NCBI GenBank assembly: GCA_025642065.1 | Contig: JAODUP010000186.1 | Location: forward strand, 212,501 to 276,500 | Direction of reading: 5' to 3' | DNA length: 64,000 nucleotides | Source: Paralvinella palmiformis | Taxonomy: Eukaryota > Annelida > Polychaeta > Terebellida > Alvinellidae | In this document: one piece after another, positions 1 to 16,546 of the stretch | Position numbering within the stretch: position 1 is the first letter of the stretch | Layout of the letters: every line of letters begins with the position of its first letter | Made by a program: the position numbers and the translations under genes | Notes under the pieces: model-generated | The model's input: only the letters and a program-made list of their open reading frames with translations | Databases searched by the model: none | Told to the model about the DNA's origin: nothing

Positions 1-22
1 CATAAATATATTCTGATGATTC

Positions 23-26
<4 letters not shown>

Positions 27-89
<63 letters not shown>
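27..89. repeat. (TA)n microsatellite
   Basis: Uninterrupted TA dinucleotide run of about 31 copies. The following stretch to about 575 holds only short frames without coding character; I see no gene there. Confidence 0.95.
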
Positions 90-92
<3 letters not shown>

Positions 93-576
93 CCTATACA
101 CGGCCTGACTAATATACTAATGTTGAGGTATCAGTTTCACTCATCACCGATGTGATCTGATTGGGATCTACCCTTAATGGGATAGAGTGGGTCGAGGGGG
201 TGGGAATGGAACCATAGATCGATATCACACAGAGGTGATTCCAATCGCGGGATAGGACCATTGTTTTCACGTGGCCATTGTTATACACTTTCAATCGGGG
301 AGGGGGGCATTCCAGTCGCGGATCGAATTCGGGAAAACCGGAAACGTTATTTGCGCCTCGACTACGAAGGCTGGCCAGGTATGACGTTTGCAAGCCAATA
401 GCGTGTTATGTGTGTTGACCGTATCTGATTTGGCGTGATAGATACATGACCGGAACCGGTTCTTAATTTTTAGATTCGTTGTCGCCAAAACCGGAAACGA
501 TCGCTTTTGTTTACGATGGTTAACGATTGAATAACGTTACACACCAAGCGACGTGATCCACTTTTAGACAACTCAG

Positions 577-905
577 ATAATTTTATAATAATAATAATAA
601 TAATAATAATGCTTTATTCCGCTTGAATTGCTCTAAGGCGCTTTACATTTTAAATATAGTTAAAACACGTTCTAACCTTATACAGCATAAAACACATTTT
701 TGACATAAATACACCGGTTTATATAAGATAAACAAGCTAATTTAAATAAGTGGGTTTTAAGAAGTTTAGAAAATATTCCTTTGCTTCCTGCAGGTTTAAT
801 ATGATTTGGTAACATTACACAGCCTGGGAGATGATGCTCGGGAAGATTTCTCTCCGTACATTGCTGTATGGCTTTTTGAACAGGACTCGGATCGCAGCAT
901 TCTCA
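577..905 (-). mobile_element. 3' end of a non-LTR retrotransposon (LINE), minus orientation
   Basis: Starts with a TAA trinucleotide run that would be the (TTA)n tail on the minus strand. Next comes a short motif around GGCGCTTTACA, then sequence resembling the 3' region of the LINE copies at 26921-28853, with the same order of a tail, a GGCGC-type motif and a run that would encode the end of the reverse transcriptase region. It is too diverged to read a protein. This could also be a SINE that borrowed a LINE tail. Confidence 0.5.
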
Positions 906-911
906 TTGGTA

Positions 912-1005
912 TATATGTTACAGTAAGATTGTGAAACTAGGGATTTCGCGAAATCCCTAGGAGTTTCGTGAAATCACTGGTTTCACAATCTTACTGTAAC
1001 ATATA
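912..1005. mobile_element. Palindromic foldback element with perfect 26-bp arms
   Basis: Positions 912-937 and 980-1005 are perfect reverse complements (core GTTACAGTAAGATTGTGAAAC). Inside lies a second perfect palindrome of 24 bp at 937-960 (centre TTTCGCGAAA) and a related diverged half at 961-978. The element folds into a hairpin with a nested hairpin and encodes nothing. It is best read as a miniature foldback or MITE-like element. Confidence 0.75.
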
Positions 1006-1057
1006 GACGTTGGAATCAGATCGCTTAGATACAGCGGTGCTGTTCCATTCAGTACTT

Positions 1058-1163
1058 TCATCTTTGACTTCGCTTCATTACCTTTGGAGGTCGCTCGGGT
1101 CGTTTAGCCTACCATGTGCAAAAAAGTGGCCGTAAAACATCAATATCATCATCATCATCATCC
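1058..1163 (+). mobile_element. SINE family A, 5'-truncated copy
   Basis: Only the tRNA-unrelated body is present (CTTTGACTTCGCTTCATTAC through GTGGCCGTAAAACATCAAT), followed by a (CAT)n tail. It matches the 3' halves of the fuller copies at 6456 and 57271. Confidence 0.85.
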
Positions 1164-1177
1164 ACTCAGTACTTTGA

Positions 1178-1345
1178 ATGTGTGATCTAGTTGGTAGCGC
1201 GTTGGACCACAGATCGCTACCACCTGAGTTCGAATCTCGGCGTGGGCATATTTGAAGGGTGTTTCATCTTTGAGTTCGCATCATTACCTTTGGAGGCCAC
1301 TCGACCCATTTAGCCTATAATGTGCACAAAAGTGGCCGCAACAAT
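1178..1345 (+). mobile_element. SINE family A, tRNA-derived
   Basis: A tRNA-like head carries an A box (TCTAGTTGGTAGCGCGTTGG) and a B box (GAGTTCGAATC). It is followed by the family body ending in AAGTGGCCG. The copy lacks the usual (ATC)n tail. It is not a functional tRNA gene: the head is fused to the SINE body and carries no 3' acceptor arm. Confidence 0.85.
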
Positions 1346-1479
1346 ATATAAATACGTCATTATTGGCTCATTATTTATTTATTTGGAAATCCTTTTGTTT
1401 AAATATTCAAGATGCCTATATAATCTTCTCCGAGAACTGGTTGCTCATAGTGGGATGCTGCTATAGTAAATACTATATA

Positions 1480-1786
1480 CTGGGTGGGCGGCCGGGTGGG
1501 TGGGTGGGTGGATGGGTGGGTGGGTGGATGGATGGATGAGTGAGTGAGTGAGTGAGTGAGTGAGTGAGTGAGTGAGTGAGTGAGTGAGTGAGTGAGTGAG
1601 TGAGTGAGTGAGTGAGGAGTGTGAGTGAGTGAGTTTGTGAGTGGGTGGGTGGGTGAGTGAGTGGGTGGATGAGTGGTGAGTGGCTGAGTGAGTGAGTGAG
1701 TGAGTGAGTGAGTGAGTGAGTGAGTGAGTGAGTGAGTGAGTGAGTGAGTGAGTGAGTGAGTGAGTGAGTGAGTGAGTGAGTGAGTT
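1480..1786. repeat. (TGAG)n / (TGGG)n tetranucleotide satellite
   Basis: About 300 bp of GAGT/GGGT tetranucleotides with two interruptions near 1615 and 1650-1690. Any open frame across it is only a translated repeat. Confidence 0.95.
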
Positions 1787-1941
1787 ATTTAAACTTAGCA
1801 CTGGTTACACATTGGACCGGAGAATGAAATGATCTGATGAAACATTCCATAGAGACCGGTAGTCCTGGGATTAAAATTGTGGACTGGAGGTTCTGAAACA
1901 ACGGGATCGCCGATGGGCATACTCTAAGAGAGATGGAAAGT

Positions 1942-5797
<3,856 letters not shown>

Positions 5798-6388
5798 ATG
5801 TACGCGGAGTACGACCCAGAAGAGTCGCCATGGGAGAAGCAGCCTCAGGTCGTGACATTGGCGTCTCGTCAGGATCTCCTCGATCCGGAATACGTCAGAA
5901 TCTACACATCGCAGCAAGACATATCAGGATCAAAATGCGGCGAGCGGAACTGCGCTGGTCAATCGAGTTCGCCGCGCCCGACTGCGGATTACGGTCGCCC
6001 GTACGCGTCATCTTTGGATATCTGCGACAGAATCGACCCCGGAACCCGCCGGGATAAACGCCGCGACCGGGATCGGCCGACGACGCCCGATGTCGTCACC
6101 ATGGCGACGAGCACGAACCGACCCAGATATTCGTTGGCCAGGTCGCCGGGCCAGGTGACCTTGACCGTGCCGGGGAACTCCTGCCGGCGACATTCATCCC
6201 AGTCGACGGGCGGCATTGGCGATGACGTCAGCGGCGGATTCCCCGTCACGTACCCCTCCCAGCCGAGTGTTAATGGCTCGATGGCATGTCTTAATGTCAA
6301 CGTACCACTCAGCCACATAGACTTCTGGCCAGCCTGTCGTAAGAACGCATTGATGGCCTGCGACGCCACGTTTGAACCGTTCGAGTAG
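5798..6388 (+). CDS. Possible upstream coding exon, 196-codon open frame of unknown function
   Basis: A GC-rich frame of 196 codons starts at the ATG of MYAEYDPEESPWEKQ and runs to a TAG. It stands out from the AT-rich surroundings. The translation is low-complexity and rich in Ser, Arg, Pro, Asp and Thr (for example RRDKRRDRDRP), with a slightly more ordered end (VPLSHIDFWPACRKNALMAC). No known domain is visible. It lies 2 kb upstream of the repeat-protein exons on the same strand and could be their disordered N-terminal exon. I found no strong donor in the phase needed for the exon at 8413: C|GTAAG near 6341 is phase 1, and AC|GTAC near 6249 is phase 2 but weak. An antisense frame also stays open here, which is common in GC-rich DNA, so coding status is unproven. 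Confidence 0.4.
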   Translation: MYAEYDPEESPWEKQPQVVTLASRQDLLDPEYVRIYTSQQDISGSKCGERNCAGQSSSPRPTADYGRPYASSLDICDRIDPGTRRDKRRDRDRPTTPDVVTMATSTNRPRYSLARSPGQVTLTVPGNSCRRHSSQSTGGIGDDVSGGFPVTYPSQPSVNGSMACLNVNVPLSHIDFWPACRKNALMACDATFEPFE

Positions 6389-6455
6389 GTGAAGTCTCTT
6401 CTTAATTAAGTCAGTAAAACTCGTTGACCGGCCTTGAAATATCAACCCCCTTCAA

Positions 6456-6656
6456 GGGAACCTCCGTGGTCTAGTCGGTAGCGCATTGGACCACAGATCA
6501 CTACCACCTGAGTTCGAACCTCGGCGTGGGCATATCTGAAGGGTGTTTCATCTTTGACTTCGCTTCATTACCTTTGGAGCTCGCTCGACCCAATTATCCT
6601 ACCATGTGCACAAACGTAGCCATAAAACATCAATCATCATCATCATCATCATCATA
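6456..6656 (+). mobile_element. SINE family A, near full length
   Basis: Complete order: CCTCCGTGGTCTAGTCGG head, B box GAGTTCGAACC, body and (ATC)n tail. This is one of the best copies for a consensus. Confidence 0.9.
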
Positions 6657-7256
6657 TTGACGTCTCTTCGTGCCGGTCGTTAAATACACACGTCCGGATC
6701 TTTCCCGTTGCGATCACCGAAGTAGCGTTTGTTATTTGAAATAAATTGCCCGATTCGGCCGTTGTCCAACAGAAATTGATCATCATGGTCATTGGAAGAC
6801 CGACGGCCATTAAAGCACGAATGCGTTGAGAGAGAGAAAAGCCCCCCTCATCCCCGTTAGGAATTTTACGACAACCATTGAAGTCGGCTCATTCATAATG
6901 GTGACTTCACCTGAATATCTGTTTGACAATCTATCATTCAAACTTCTACCTACACCCAAAACAATCATTATCGGATATCAAACGATAATTACAACAAAAT
7001 CAATAATACTAATACTACTACTAATAATAATAATAGATTGATTAACTAAGATAATAAAAGAAATAACACTGCGTACTGAAAAATATCACAGAAAAAGACC
7101 CGTATTTGATAAATATGAGACAGTTTCCGGCTATTCATATTTTGTGACTTTGAACAAAGCCGCTTCTCTCTCCCATTTTTTGGGGGTATTCTTTACGAAA
7201 AGTGCTCCGTTGATGGTGATATGTCATTAGATATCATACTATTTACTGTATACGGG

Positions 7257-7449
7257 TGCTTCCTTGATCTGACCGGTAGCGTGTTGGATCACAGATCACT
7301 ACCACCCGAGTTCCAATCGTGACCTGGGCATATCTGAATTAAGTGTGTTTCATCTTAGACTTTACTCCTTTGGAGGTCGCTCGGCCCATTTAGCCTAACA
7401 TGTGCACAAAAGTGGCCGTAAAACATTAATCATCATCATCATCATCATT
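7257..7449 (+). mobile_element. SINE family A
   Basis: Diverged head (GATCTGACCGGTAGCGTG), B box GAGTTCCAATC, shortened body and (ATC)n tail. Confidence 0.85.
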
Positions 7450-8008
7450 TTCTGTACATATAATACGTTGTCAGTTCTAAGATTCCACCATTTTGTCATC
7501 GTAAATGTTTACTTTTATGTGCGACTTCCGGTTGCGCAGAAATTCTCACCGAAACCGAAATTATCAGACGTATGAATAATAATAATAATAATTATTTTAT
7601 GTCGCCCAGTTTTCTACATATTAAGCTATAGGGTTCCTCTTCTGAAGTTGATCGCTAATCAGGTCAAATATGGCGGTTATTTTCATACTCGTTATGGAGT
7701 TGCGCTAGAGTTCATTTTGCTTAGCATATGTAGTGCGTGTGTGTGCGTGCGTTCGGGCACGTGCACGCACGTGTATGTTAATTATTACCATATCAGGTGC
7801 TAATAAGTATATCCTATCCACGTGTTTGTTATTGATATATTACACTTGATGTTGTTTTGTTTATTAAAATACGGACGAATTTCTCGTTGTTGGATTCCAG
7901 CACCGATTGTTTTATGACGTACTTAACTTTTTAAATTAAATAACCCAATAAGACCCGCCCCCCCACCTCACTCCGCCAATATCGATCCTCATCAGCATGG
8001 GGGTGGGG

Positions 8009-8171
8009 GCGCCTTCGTGCTCTAACTAGTAGCGCGTTGGATCACAAATCATTACCATCTGGGTTCGAACCTCGGCGTGGGCATATCTGAATGGTGTTTC
8101 ATCAGTTCGGCCCATTTAGCTTATCATGTGCATAAAAATGGCCGTAAAACGCCAATCATCATCATCATCAG
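8009..8171 (+). mobile_element. SINE family A with internal deletion
   Basis: Head and B box (GGGTTCGAACC) are intact. The middle of the body is deleted between TTTCATC and GGCCCATTTAGC; the copy ends in (ATC)n. Confidence 0.85.
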
Positions 8172-8412
8172 CGTGGGGGTGAATTTAGAAAAGTCCTCGG
8201 CATAATCGGTCAAAAACCACCCGGATGTAAACTATAGTCGTCAGCGGTTTAAAACCCGGTTCCGGTGCCGAAAACCGGTCGATCCGAACGGCGGATTAAA
8301 AGAACAATTAATCCCCCATCCCATCGCGATACGCCGATATCCCGACGCCCCGTCATCGCCGCGACGGGATGCTGCCTCTATTAATCCCGAATGTTAATGT
8401 TATCACCGACAG

Positions 8413-8945
8413 AGTTCTGGTGAGCAAGGCTAACAAATGGCTACGACAGTTCTACACTTATCAGCTGGTCAGCTGCGAGACTGTTGACAAGAAGGCTATT
8501 TACGTTAAGGATGTCTATTCGGCCGCCATGTACTTTATGGACGAAGACGGCCCCGTCCTAGCCACACATATCAAAGGACTTAGGTAAGTCGGGGGGGCGG
8601 CAGTTTTTGTTATGGCGTACGTCTTGTTTCGAGCGAGTCGCGTACGCGGCCGACCTGGCCCGGTCCCGATGGCGCAGTGGTTAGGGCGCTGCGCTCCAAA
8701 TATCCAGGCTGCGGGTTCGAATCCTGGGTGTTAACTGCGTTCGCGTCGGATCCGTTTCCGTAGGCGAAGCGGCTCGACTCAAACTGTCCCGAAGCTGGTG
8801 AATTACCCGAGTCAATTCAGTCAGTTTGAGACAGACAGTGACGCGTAATGAATACGGATGTATTTTCGAGAATTCTGGCTTTCGACTACCAAATCAGATG
8901 GACCATATGATCTTATTTGTGACTAGCATCAAATATAATAATAGC

Positions 8946-8983
<38 letters not shown>

Positions 8984-9545
8984 TTTATTTTAGATTACGG
9001 GGAGTGCCATCAGCGACCGATACTATTTTAAAATGACCAATACGTTGTCTTTATCAAACCGGGCCTTCTCCGCTGTCAACATTTGGCTCAGAAACGAGGA
9101 CTATAAAGCTATAAATCAAAACGGAAATCCTGTTGGGAAGAAGCATCTGTCATTGTCACCGTCCTCCACCCCACCCCCACCCCCGAAAAAATGGGAGATC
9201 ATATTTTGAGATGTTATATGATCTCGACGACCAAAGACGGCCAGGTCTATATGTCAGAAGACAAAAGCTACGTTTGGAAGTTCTTCGACGTTACTGACGT
9301 TAAACACAGCTTCCGGTAAGATTGATTGTCGACTCGGGGATGCCGTTTCAGGCCGAAATCTGTCTTAATACCTGGCACGTCGCAGTAGTGCAATTTCGAC
9401 CTTTGTGCTATGGCGCGAACACATTTCTCTGTACGTGCATGTTTCCTTAGAGTTTATCCCGCCCACCGGCGCAGATAATTACTAATCGTGAATTTAAACT
9501 ATGGACGGTTCTCGTCGGGGGACTGAATACGTAGAAGTGCATGTG

Positions 9546-9611
<66 letters not shown>

Positions 9612-9851
9612 TGTTCAATTATAAAGAACCAGGTAAAGGTTTTCGTGATGATTATTAGTACATAAGCGTATAACATACATGTATAACAAAATAATTATAT
9701 TACCTGAAATGAGCATCTCAATCGCAAAAGCCGATTAGTACCTGCCCATCTTCAATTAATGGTCTCTTAATTAAACAAAATGCATTAACCCGCAACAGTT
9801 AGCTCGCCTTCGTCACTTAATACCATAAACACAGCATGGGGATACACAGCC

Positions 9852-9897
<46 letters not shown>

Positions 9898-12800
9898 CCC
9901 AAAAACAGAATAACACAGTAGTATATATATATATGTGTGTGTGCGTGTGTGTGCGTGTGTGCGTGCGTGCGAGCGTTGGTGCGATGTTGACCAGCTTCCG
10001 TCACCCTAAAATATCTACTTCCCCCGATGTTCTGGCATACATTTCCTGACTTCCTGTTATTGTCATCATTTGTTTACAGACCAATTACGGCTTAATTAAA
10101 TATCAAATATAACGCCCCAAAATCGTCGTCATTGCCGACCTGAGATGGATATTTCAAATATTCAACGGACATCCTATTTCCTTCAGTGTCTGTTATTAAT
10201 TGTCTTTAAATTTTAATATTTTTATTACATATTTATTGTTCGTATTAACTTTTATATCACGCGTAGATTTGCACACTCAGTGACCTGAAAGAAAACTAGA
10301 CCGAGCAGTCAGTGGTGTTTGAATGGGCCGCCATGACCAAACAGCGCTGACTTCCGGTAGTGGAAAAAGCAACGTTGAAGCGGCTGAGCTTCGAGTTTTG
10401 AACCTATGAATACGGACATTTATTGTGATGTGTGCATTATAATTTTGTGTTATTCCTGTCCTATTATATGCCATGAAATATGTAAATATCGTTTTATGTA
10501 AGTCCGTAGATCTAGTTTAGTTGGGATCAAACGCCAGAGATATAGGGGTTGTCGAACAGGCCAAATATAATAATAGTTAAGCTTAATTTCCCGCGAAAAA
10601 AACTACGTTTTAACAGTTTTTTAAGTGTGTCCTTTATACTTACCGATGAAAAGATATTAATTTTGTGTTACTTTTATTCCTACGGCTTATGCAACCAACG
10701 ACACAACACTAATTCACCACGTTTATAAACCCGATTTTTCAATCTGCCTTCCTTTTTTCCACGACCGGAAGTTGGGACCTGTTTGCCATCAAATCGGCGG
10801 CCGTGTTCGGTCTAGTTTTCTTTCAGGTCAATGTGCACACTACTTACACATATGTATTACAGACGAAGATAACATAGAGATATAGAATTATGCTTGCAGA
10901 TATTATATATCGAGCGTCATACGAATGAGATATAATGAAACACACGTTGGTTTGTATTGTGTAGTTCATATACGAAAATCTGGCGCCAGGGGGATATGAC
11001 GAGCTTTCTGTATCTTCTCGGATCGTGTTTCCTGTTAGCCGACGTCTGTATAGGGTAGGAAAAGACAGGGCTCGTGGCGCCACCTATTTCAGCTGTTTCC
11101 CAGCCAAAGTAAACGACACAAGTTGGCCGAGGCCCAATAAATGATGACGTCGGGGGGATGTCTCCACACGCACGCACACATGCACGCACGCGTACAAACA
11201 CACATATGAAAAATATACATCATGGAAAGACGTACCAGCAAAAGTTATAAAAATATTGTCTCATTAACGATAACCATTGGTTAAGATAAACTGATGCAGA
11301 AAGGGGGTTCTTGTTTGCTAAAACAATAGTGTGACCTCATATGCTGACTCCATCTCAGCGTTTAGTTTCGGAAAGCCCAATGGCGTATACAGTAGCGTGG
11401 CGTATATAGTACTTAGTAATTTAATAAAACCCATCCCCGACAATAAAATATCAGCACACTGACACGTTCAAGATGCACCCTTAAGCCAATAATTGCTGTC
11501 TTCTTATACCAAGGTATTTGTGCGTATTTAAAATGTTTTATTTCGTTGTTCTGAAATGTTTATTTGTAATAAAATATCTAGAAATGTACAATATTGATTA
11601 TGAGGTAGAAGAAATGTCAACAGTTGTTGAGTTATTACAGCGGTCTTCTTACTCGCAACGAAATTATTGTTGTTTGTGTGTGCGTGTGTGCATGGGGGGG
11701 GGTGCTCGTTAACATGTATATGCGATTGTATGCGTGTGTCTGTGTGTGCGTTTTGTATGTTTTATGTGTTTGTGTATGTGTGTGTGCATCTGTGTTCGCG
11801 TGTGCTTTAGGCGTGTGGAATAAAGCACTGGCGCAGAGAATCCCTAAGCGTGAATTTAAACTCTTTTCATGACACAATCAGTGAAATCCCCCCCTCTGTG
11901 TGTGTGTGTGTTTGCATGTGCGTGCGTGCGTGCGTGTGTGCATGCGTGCGTGCGTGCGTGCGTGTATGTGTGTGTGTGACACTATGCGGAAGCTGAACAT
12001 TATACTCACTCCCAACCATAACCATGATCACATCATAATTCAATTCACCCCTCCTCCCCCATCCTTCAATAATCATAACAAGTCCGCTGTTTCCAATTTT
12101 CGTTTCAGGATTTGGTATCGTAATACTCCAGGTAGCAGTCCTAAATCCATCCCGGAACTAGGCTTCTGTGACTTTGTTCCTCGTTATCTAAATCCTGGTG
12201 AGAAACATCCGAGGTTTGAAACTCTACAAGAAACATTGGACAAGATCAACACGAAACTAATACAAGGTCTACCAGGTCGGTATGTCTAATTAGACGGACG
12301 GACGGACGGACGGACGGACGGACGGACGGACGGACGGACGGACGGACGGACGGACGGACGGACGGACGGACTGACTGACTGACTGAAAGACACAAAGACA
12401 GATTAATAGATATGCAGACAGAGAGACAGGCAGACAGGCAGACAGACAGATTGAAAGACACAGAGACAGACAGATAGATATGCATACAGACAGATAGAGA
12501 GACGGACAGAGGGACAGATTGACGGACTGACAGACAGACAGTGAGACAGAAAGATAGGCAGACGGACAGGTAGTGACACAAACAGACAGACAGATACACA
12601 CACGTGGGGGGGGGGGGCGGGTTATTACATTTGTTAACAAGATTAAGTCTTCCGAGAAATATTCTAAATGAGGTAATCTCGATTTCTGTTTTCTGGGCCA
12701 GTGCCTTTTCAATGATTACTATAGTACGTAGCAAAAAAAACTCGCCAACACACACACACGCACACGTATACGTACTCACTCACATGCCCCCCCCCCCACA

Positions 12801-14309
12801 CACACACACGAATGCAAGAGTTCATCCAACACAATCCTAAATCAGTTTATTAACAGGAGACAACGAAGGATGTTCTTATATCATTTCGTATATCAATCGT
12901 CTCCCGTTTCCAGGTAAGGTAATATGTACGGAATCGGTGTGCCTGAAGATCTCCAGAGAAGATTGGTCGGATCATATCCAGATTGATTCGTGTAGCTGCC
13001 AATGGTACGACGAATATAACATGCACCACCTGACGTTTATCCGGCTGTACTATCTCAAAGAACATAATACTATCATTAATCAGGTGATTGGTAAGTACAA
13101 AAAAAAGTTCAGTGGACTTTAATTGACCGAGATTAAAGATACCGAAATGTGTCATGTCACAGAGTGCCCTATCGTCTGGCACAAACCAGACAATAACAAT
13201 TAGCAACCGGCTAATATTAAACAGGTATACTCAACATGTATACTCACATTGTTTATTACTTCCCAGACACGTTAAACGTATATAAATGGATCTTACTCTA
13301 CATATTGTTTAAACATTATTTAAACGTATACAAATGGGTCTTACTCTACATTTTGTCTAAACATTATTTAAACGTATACAAATGGGTCTTGCTCTACATT
13401 TTGTTTAAACAGTATTTATTAATCCCCAAACACGTTAAACGTATACAAATGGATCTTACTCTACATTTCAACAGGGAGCCTCCGTGGTCAAATAGGTAGA
13501 GCGTTGAACAACGGATCACTACCGCCTGAGTTCGAATCTCGACGTGGGCATGTCTGAAGGGTGTTTCATCTTTGACTTCGCTTCATTACCTCTGGAGGTC
13601 GCTCGGCCCATTTAGCCTACCATGCGCATTTCGACTAAATATTATATTAAACATCGGCGAATGGATGCGCGAAAACGAAATACCCCCAAAACGTAATGAG
13701 GCGATACGAAAGACGAAACACCATTCAGACGGGTCTAGGCAGGGATTCGAACCGGTGCTACGACCAGAGAATCCGAGCTACGCGCACTACCGGTTATGCC
13801 ACGGAGAAGGTCTTTTAGATTCTGGTAGATTTCCGATAGAAGTGAATTAATAATTGTTTTGTTTTCGTTTATTTGACATCGGTATGGTCTCTCACACGAG
13901 ATAAACATGGCCAGGAAGGGGGTGGGGATGGGTGGGTGTTTAATATTAACCAAATAAATTCGCATTATTACGATAGGCGGCGGTGTTGATATTATATCGA
14001 TTTCTACTCGTCTATAGCCGACATATTCGACCTCCCCTCGTCGTCACACATCATCCACACAGGAAAATTGAAAAATAATGGGCCATTTCAAAAGAGTTTA
14101 TCAGCCAATAATATCTCTGGCCTGGGATGGGATTCTATATTTAGCGGAATGTTGGCCCTGATCACCGGAAGTCGGTGTGGCTAGGTCATATTGATCATTG
14201 ACTACACCGAGCGGTGGGCTCTGTCTTCGCGGTGCCGCTATCATAACACGCACGTACACACGCATACACGCACAGAGAGAGAGAGAGAAAAGATACAAAC
14301 ACACGCACT

Positions 14310-14369
<60 letters not shown>

Positions 14370-15370
14370 CGCACATGCACACACACATATACAAAGAGAG
14401 GGGGGCATTTTCCAGTTATATTTTCGTGTTTGTATTCGCCATTTTATATCTTCCTCTCTTATATTATAAAAGCTAAATAAATAAATAGTTGATAACTATT
14501 GGGAAACTGGGATCAGTAGTAGTGCCGTGTTTGTATTTGCCATCTGTAATTTTGTGCAACGTCTTTAACTAGTGAATCAGTAAGCGTTTTGTAAAGGTTC
14601 GGAGCTGGTCAAAAACTGGGTAATATCACACTCTCGAATATGCTTCGTACGGGCGTAATGCAGTTTATCGACTCGCAAATTAATTCAATAAAAATTGACG
14701 CGAAAAATCTCACCCTGCACACACGGTATCCATCTTTTTTTATGATGTCACGTGTTCTGACATTCTTGAATAGGTCATGATGACCCGATTTATTGTTATT
14801 CTAACCACCTAATTTGTTGTAATAGCTTAACTTATGGTTCTCACCTAACTGGTCGCCATGACCTAATTGGTCGCCATGACCTATTAGGTCGCCATGCCCT
14901 AATTGGTCGTCACGACCCAATAAGGCACCGTGACCTAATTGGTAGCCGCGACCTAATATGTCGTCATAACCTAATTAGTTGCCGTGACCTAATTCGTCAC
15001 CATGACCTAATATGCCGCGATAACCTTAAACGTACCATCTGAACTGACTCAGCCGCGTCTCTGTTTTCGGTTTTAAGGTCTTCTCGACTTCACCCCAGAC
15101 GCCTTGGACGAAGGAAGCGTCTTCCATCCGGCGAAGTACACTCCTTTCAGCCAATTGTTTACGAAAGCCGCCGAATGGATCAAGCATAATCCGGTAAGGA
15201 AAATAAAATGTATTTAATCTTAAGCTCAACTTCCGGAACTATCGACACCATGCAAATTTTCCCGCGTCTCCGACCAGTTTAATACTTTCGTATATTTTCG
15301 GCTTTTATTCTATAAATTTGTGAGTTTGCAATGTAAAGATAGCGGCGATATTAGTCGCACTCATAAGAGT

Positions 15371-15415
<45 letters not shown>

Positions 15416-15834
15416 CAGAGGAGAGATGCGGGTTCTAGCCACAAAACGGCAAGTTGAAGCCCCAGTATTTTCAGTGTAAAAACATTTATTACCAAAAAAC
15501 TGTATCTATTTTCATGTCTGCCATTTAGAGTGCATACTTTTTTGAGGCAGATACACTCTTAACTGTCCTGTTATGTCTCCGTTGGCGGTACACCTAATTT
15601 CCACCGACCAGCTTGGTCACTAACTGTTTTCCCGTCAACCATTTTGAAATAGGACTCGGTTAACTGCGAGTTCGTAAACGCATCGTAACACAATCGGATA
15701 AAAACCGGCCCCAAAACCAACGCCACATTCTCCTGTTCCAAAAAACTAAAACAAAACAAAACGGAACTATATTTAGCCATAAACCATAAAACTGGATGCC
15801 GTGTGCCATAAAATGAAAAACCGCTGTTTCTCCA

Positions 15835-15867
<33 letters not shown>

Positions 15868-16478
15868 TGTGTACGTCATCCGTTTACTGATGACGCACAG
15901 CTCCACGTATACGTCCGTCGCTTTCCTCGTAGTAATTTCCATATAAAGGTTAGCTCGGACATAGCTCAGCTCGTAACGTGGGCTACCCATATCACGTATA
16001 TATCGGTGATATACCGGCCACAGGTTGTTGGCCGTATATATCAGCACCGCCGGCTATAGGGATCAGACAAGCGTACGGATCTACTGGGCTCCGGATTGCT
16101 CGCTTCGTCGGTTTCCAGTAATTCTATTTGACGGTACGAGGAGAGGACGTTTCTGTGTTTTGTATTGTTGAGGCTCGGTTTAGTCGGGGCCGAGTTCGGG
16201 ACGGGATCCGGTGATGTTGTGTCGCGTAGTCCGAGCTTTTTGAGGATGGTACGAGGACGGGTGGGGGTGGGGGTCAATTAGGGCCTGTGATGTTCTCTGT
16301 ACATCTGCGAATATGGATGTATGGATATATGTATGTATTTATGTATGTATGTATGTATGTAGTTGATTTGTAGTTACACGCAGACGCACACACTCACTTC
16401 CATCAGCCATATGTACCAGCTGTGATCGCTATCGAGTCTTGAAAAAAACTCACTGACTCACTCACTCACTCACTCACC

Positions 16479-16546
<68 letters not shown>

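Noticed and set aside
7736..7775. GC/GT-rich alternating purine-pyrimidine tract as a Z-DNA or regulatory site
   Set aside because: Short simple repeats of this kind are everywhere in the window; nothing ties this one to a gene.
8668..8740. Possible tRNA gene
   Set aside because: A and B boxes are good, but no acceptor stem closes and a SINE body with a TAA tail follows.
12246..12779. 177-codon minus-strand frame rich in Ser-Val-Cys-Leu
   Set aside because: Reads through the (GGAC)n/(GACA)n array and overlaps a real exon of the plus-strand gene in antisense.
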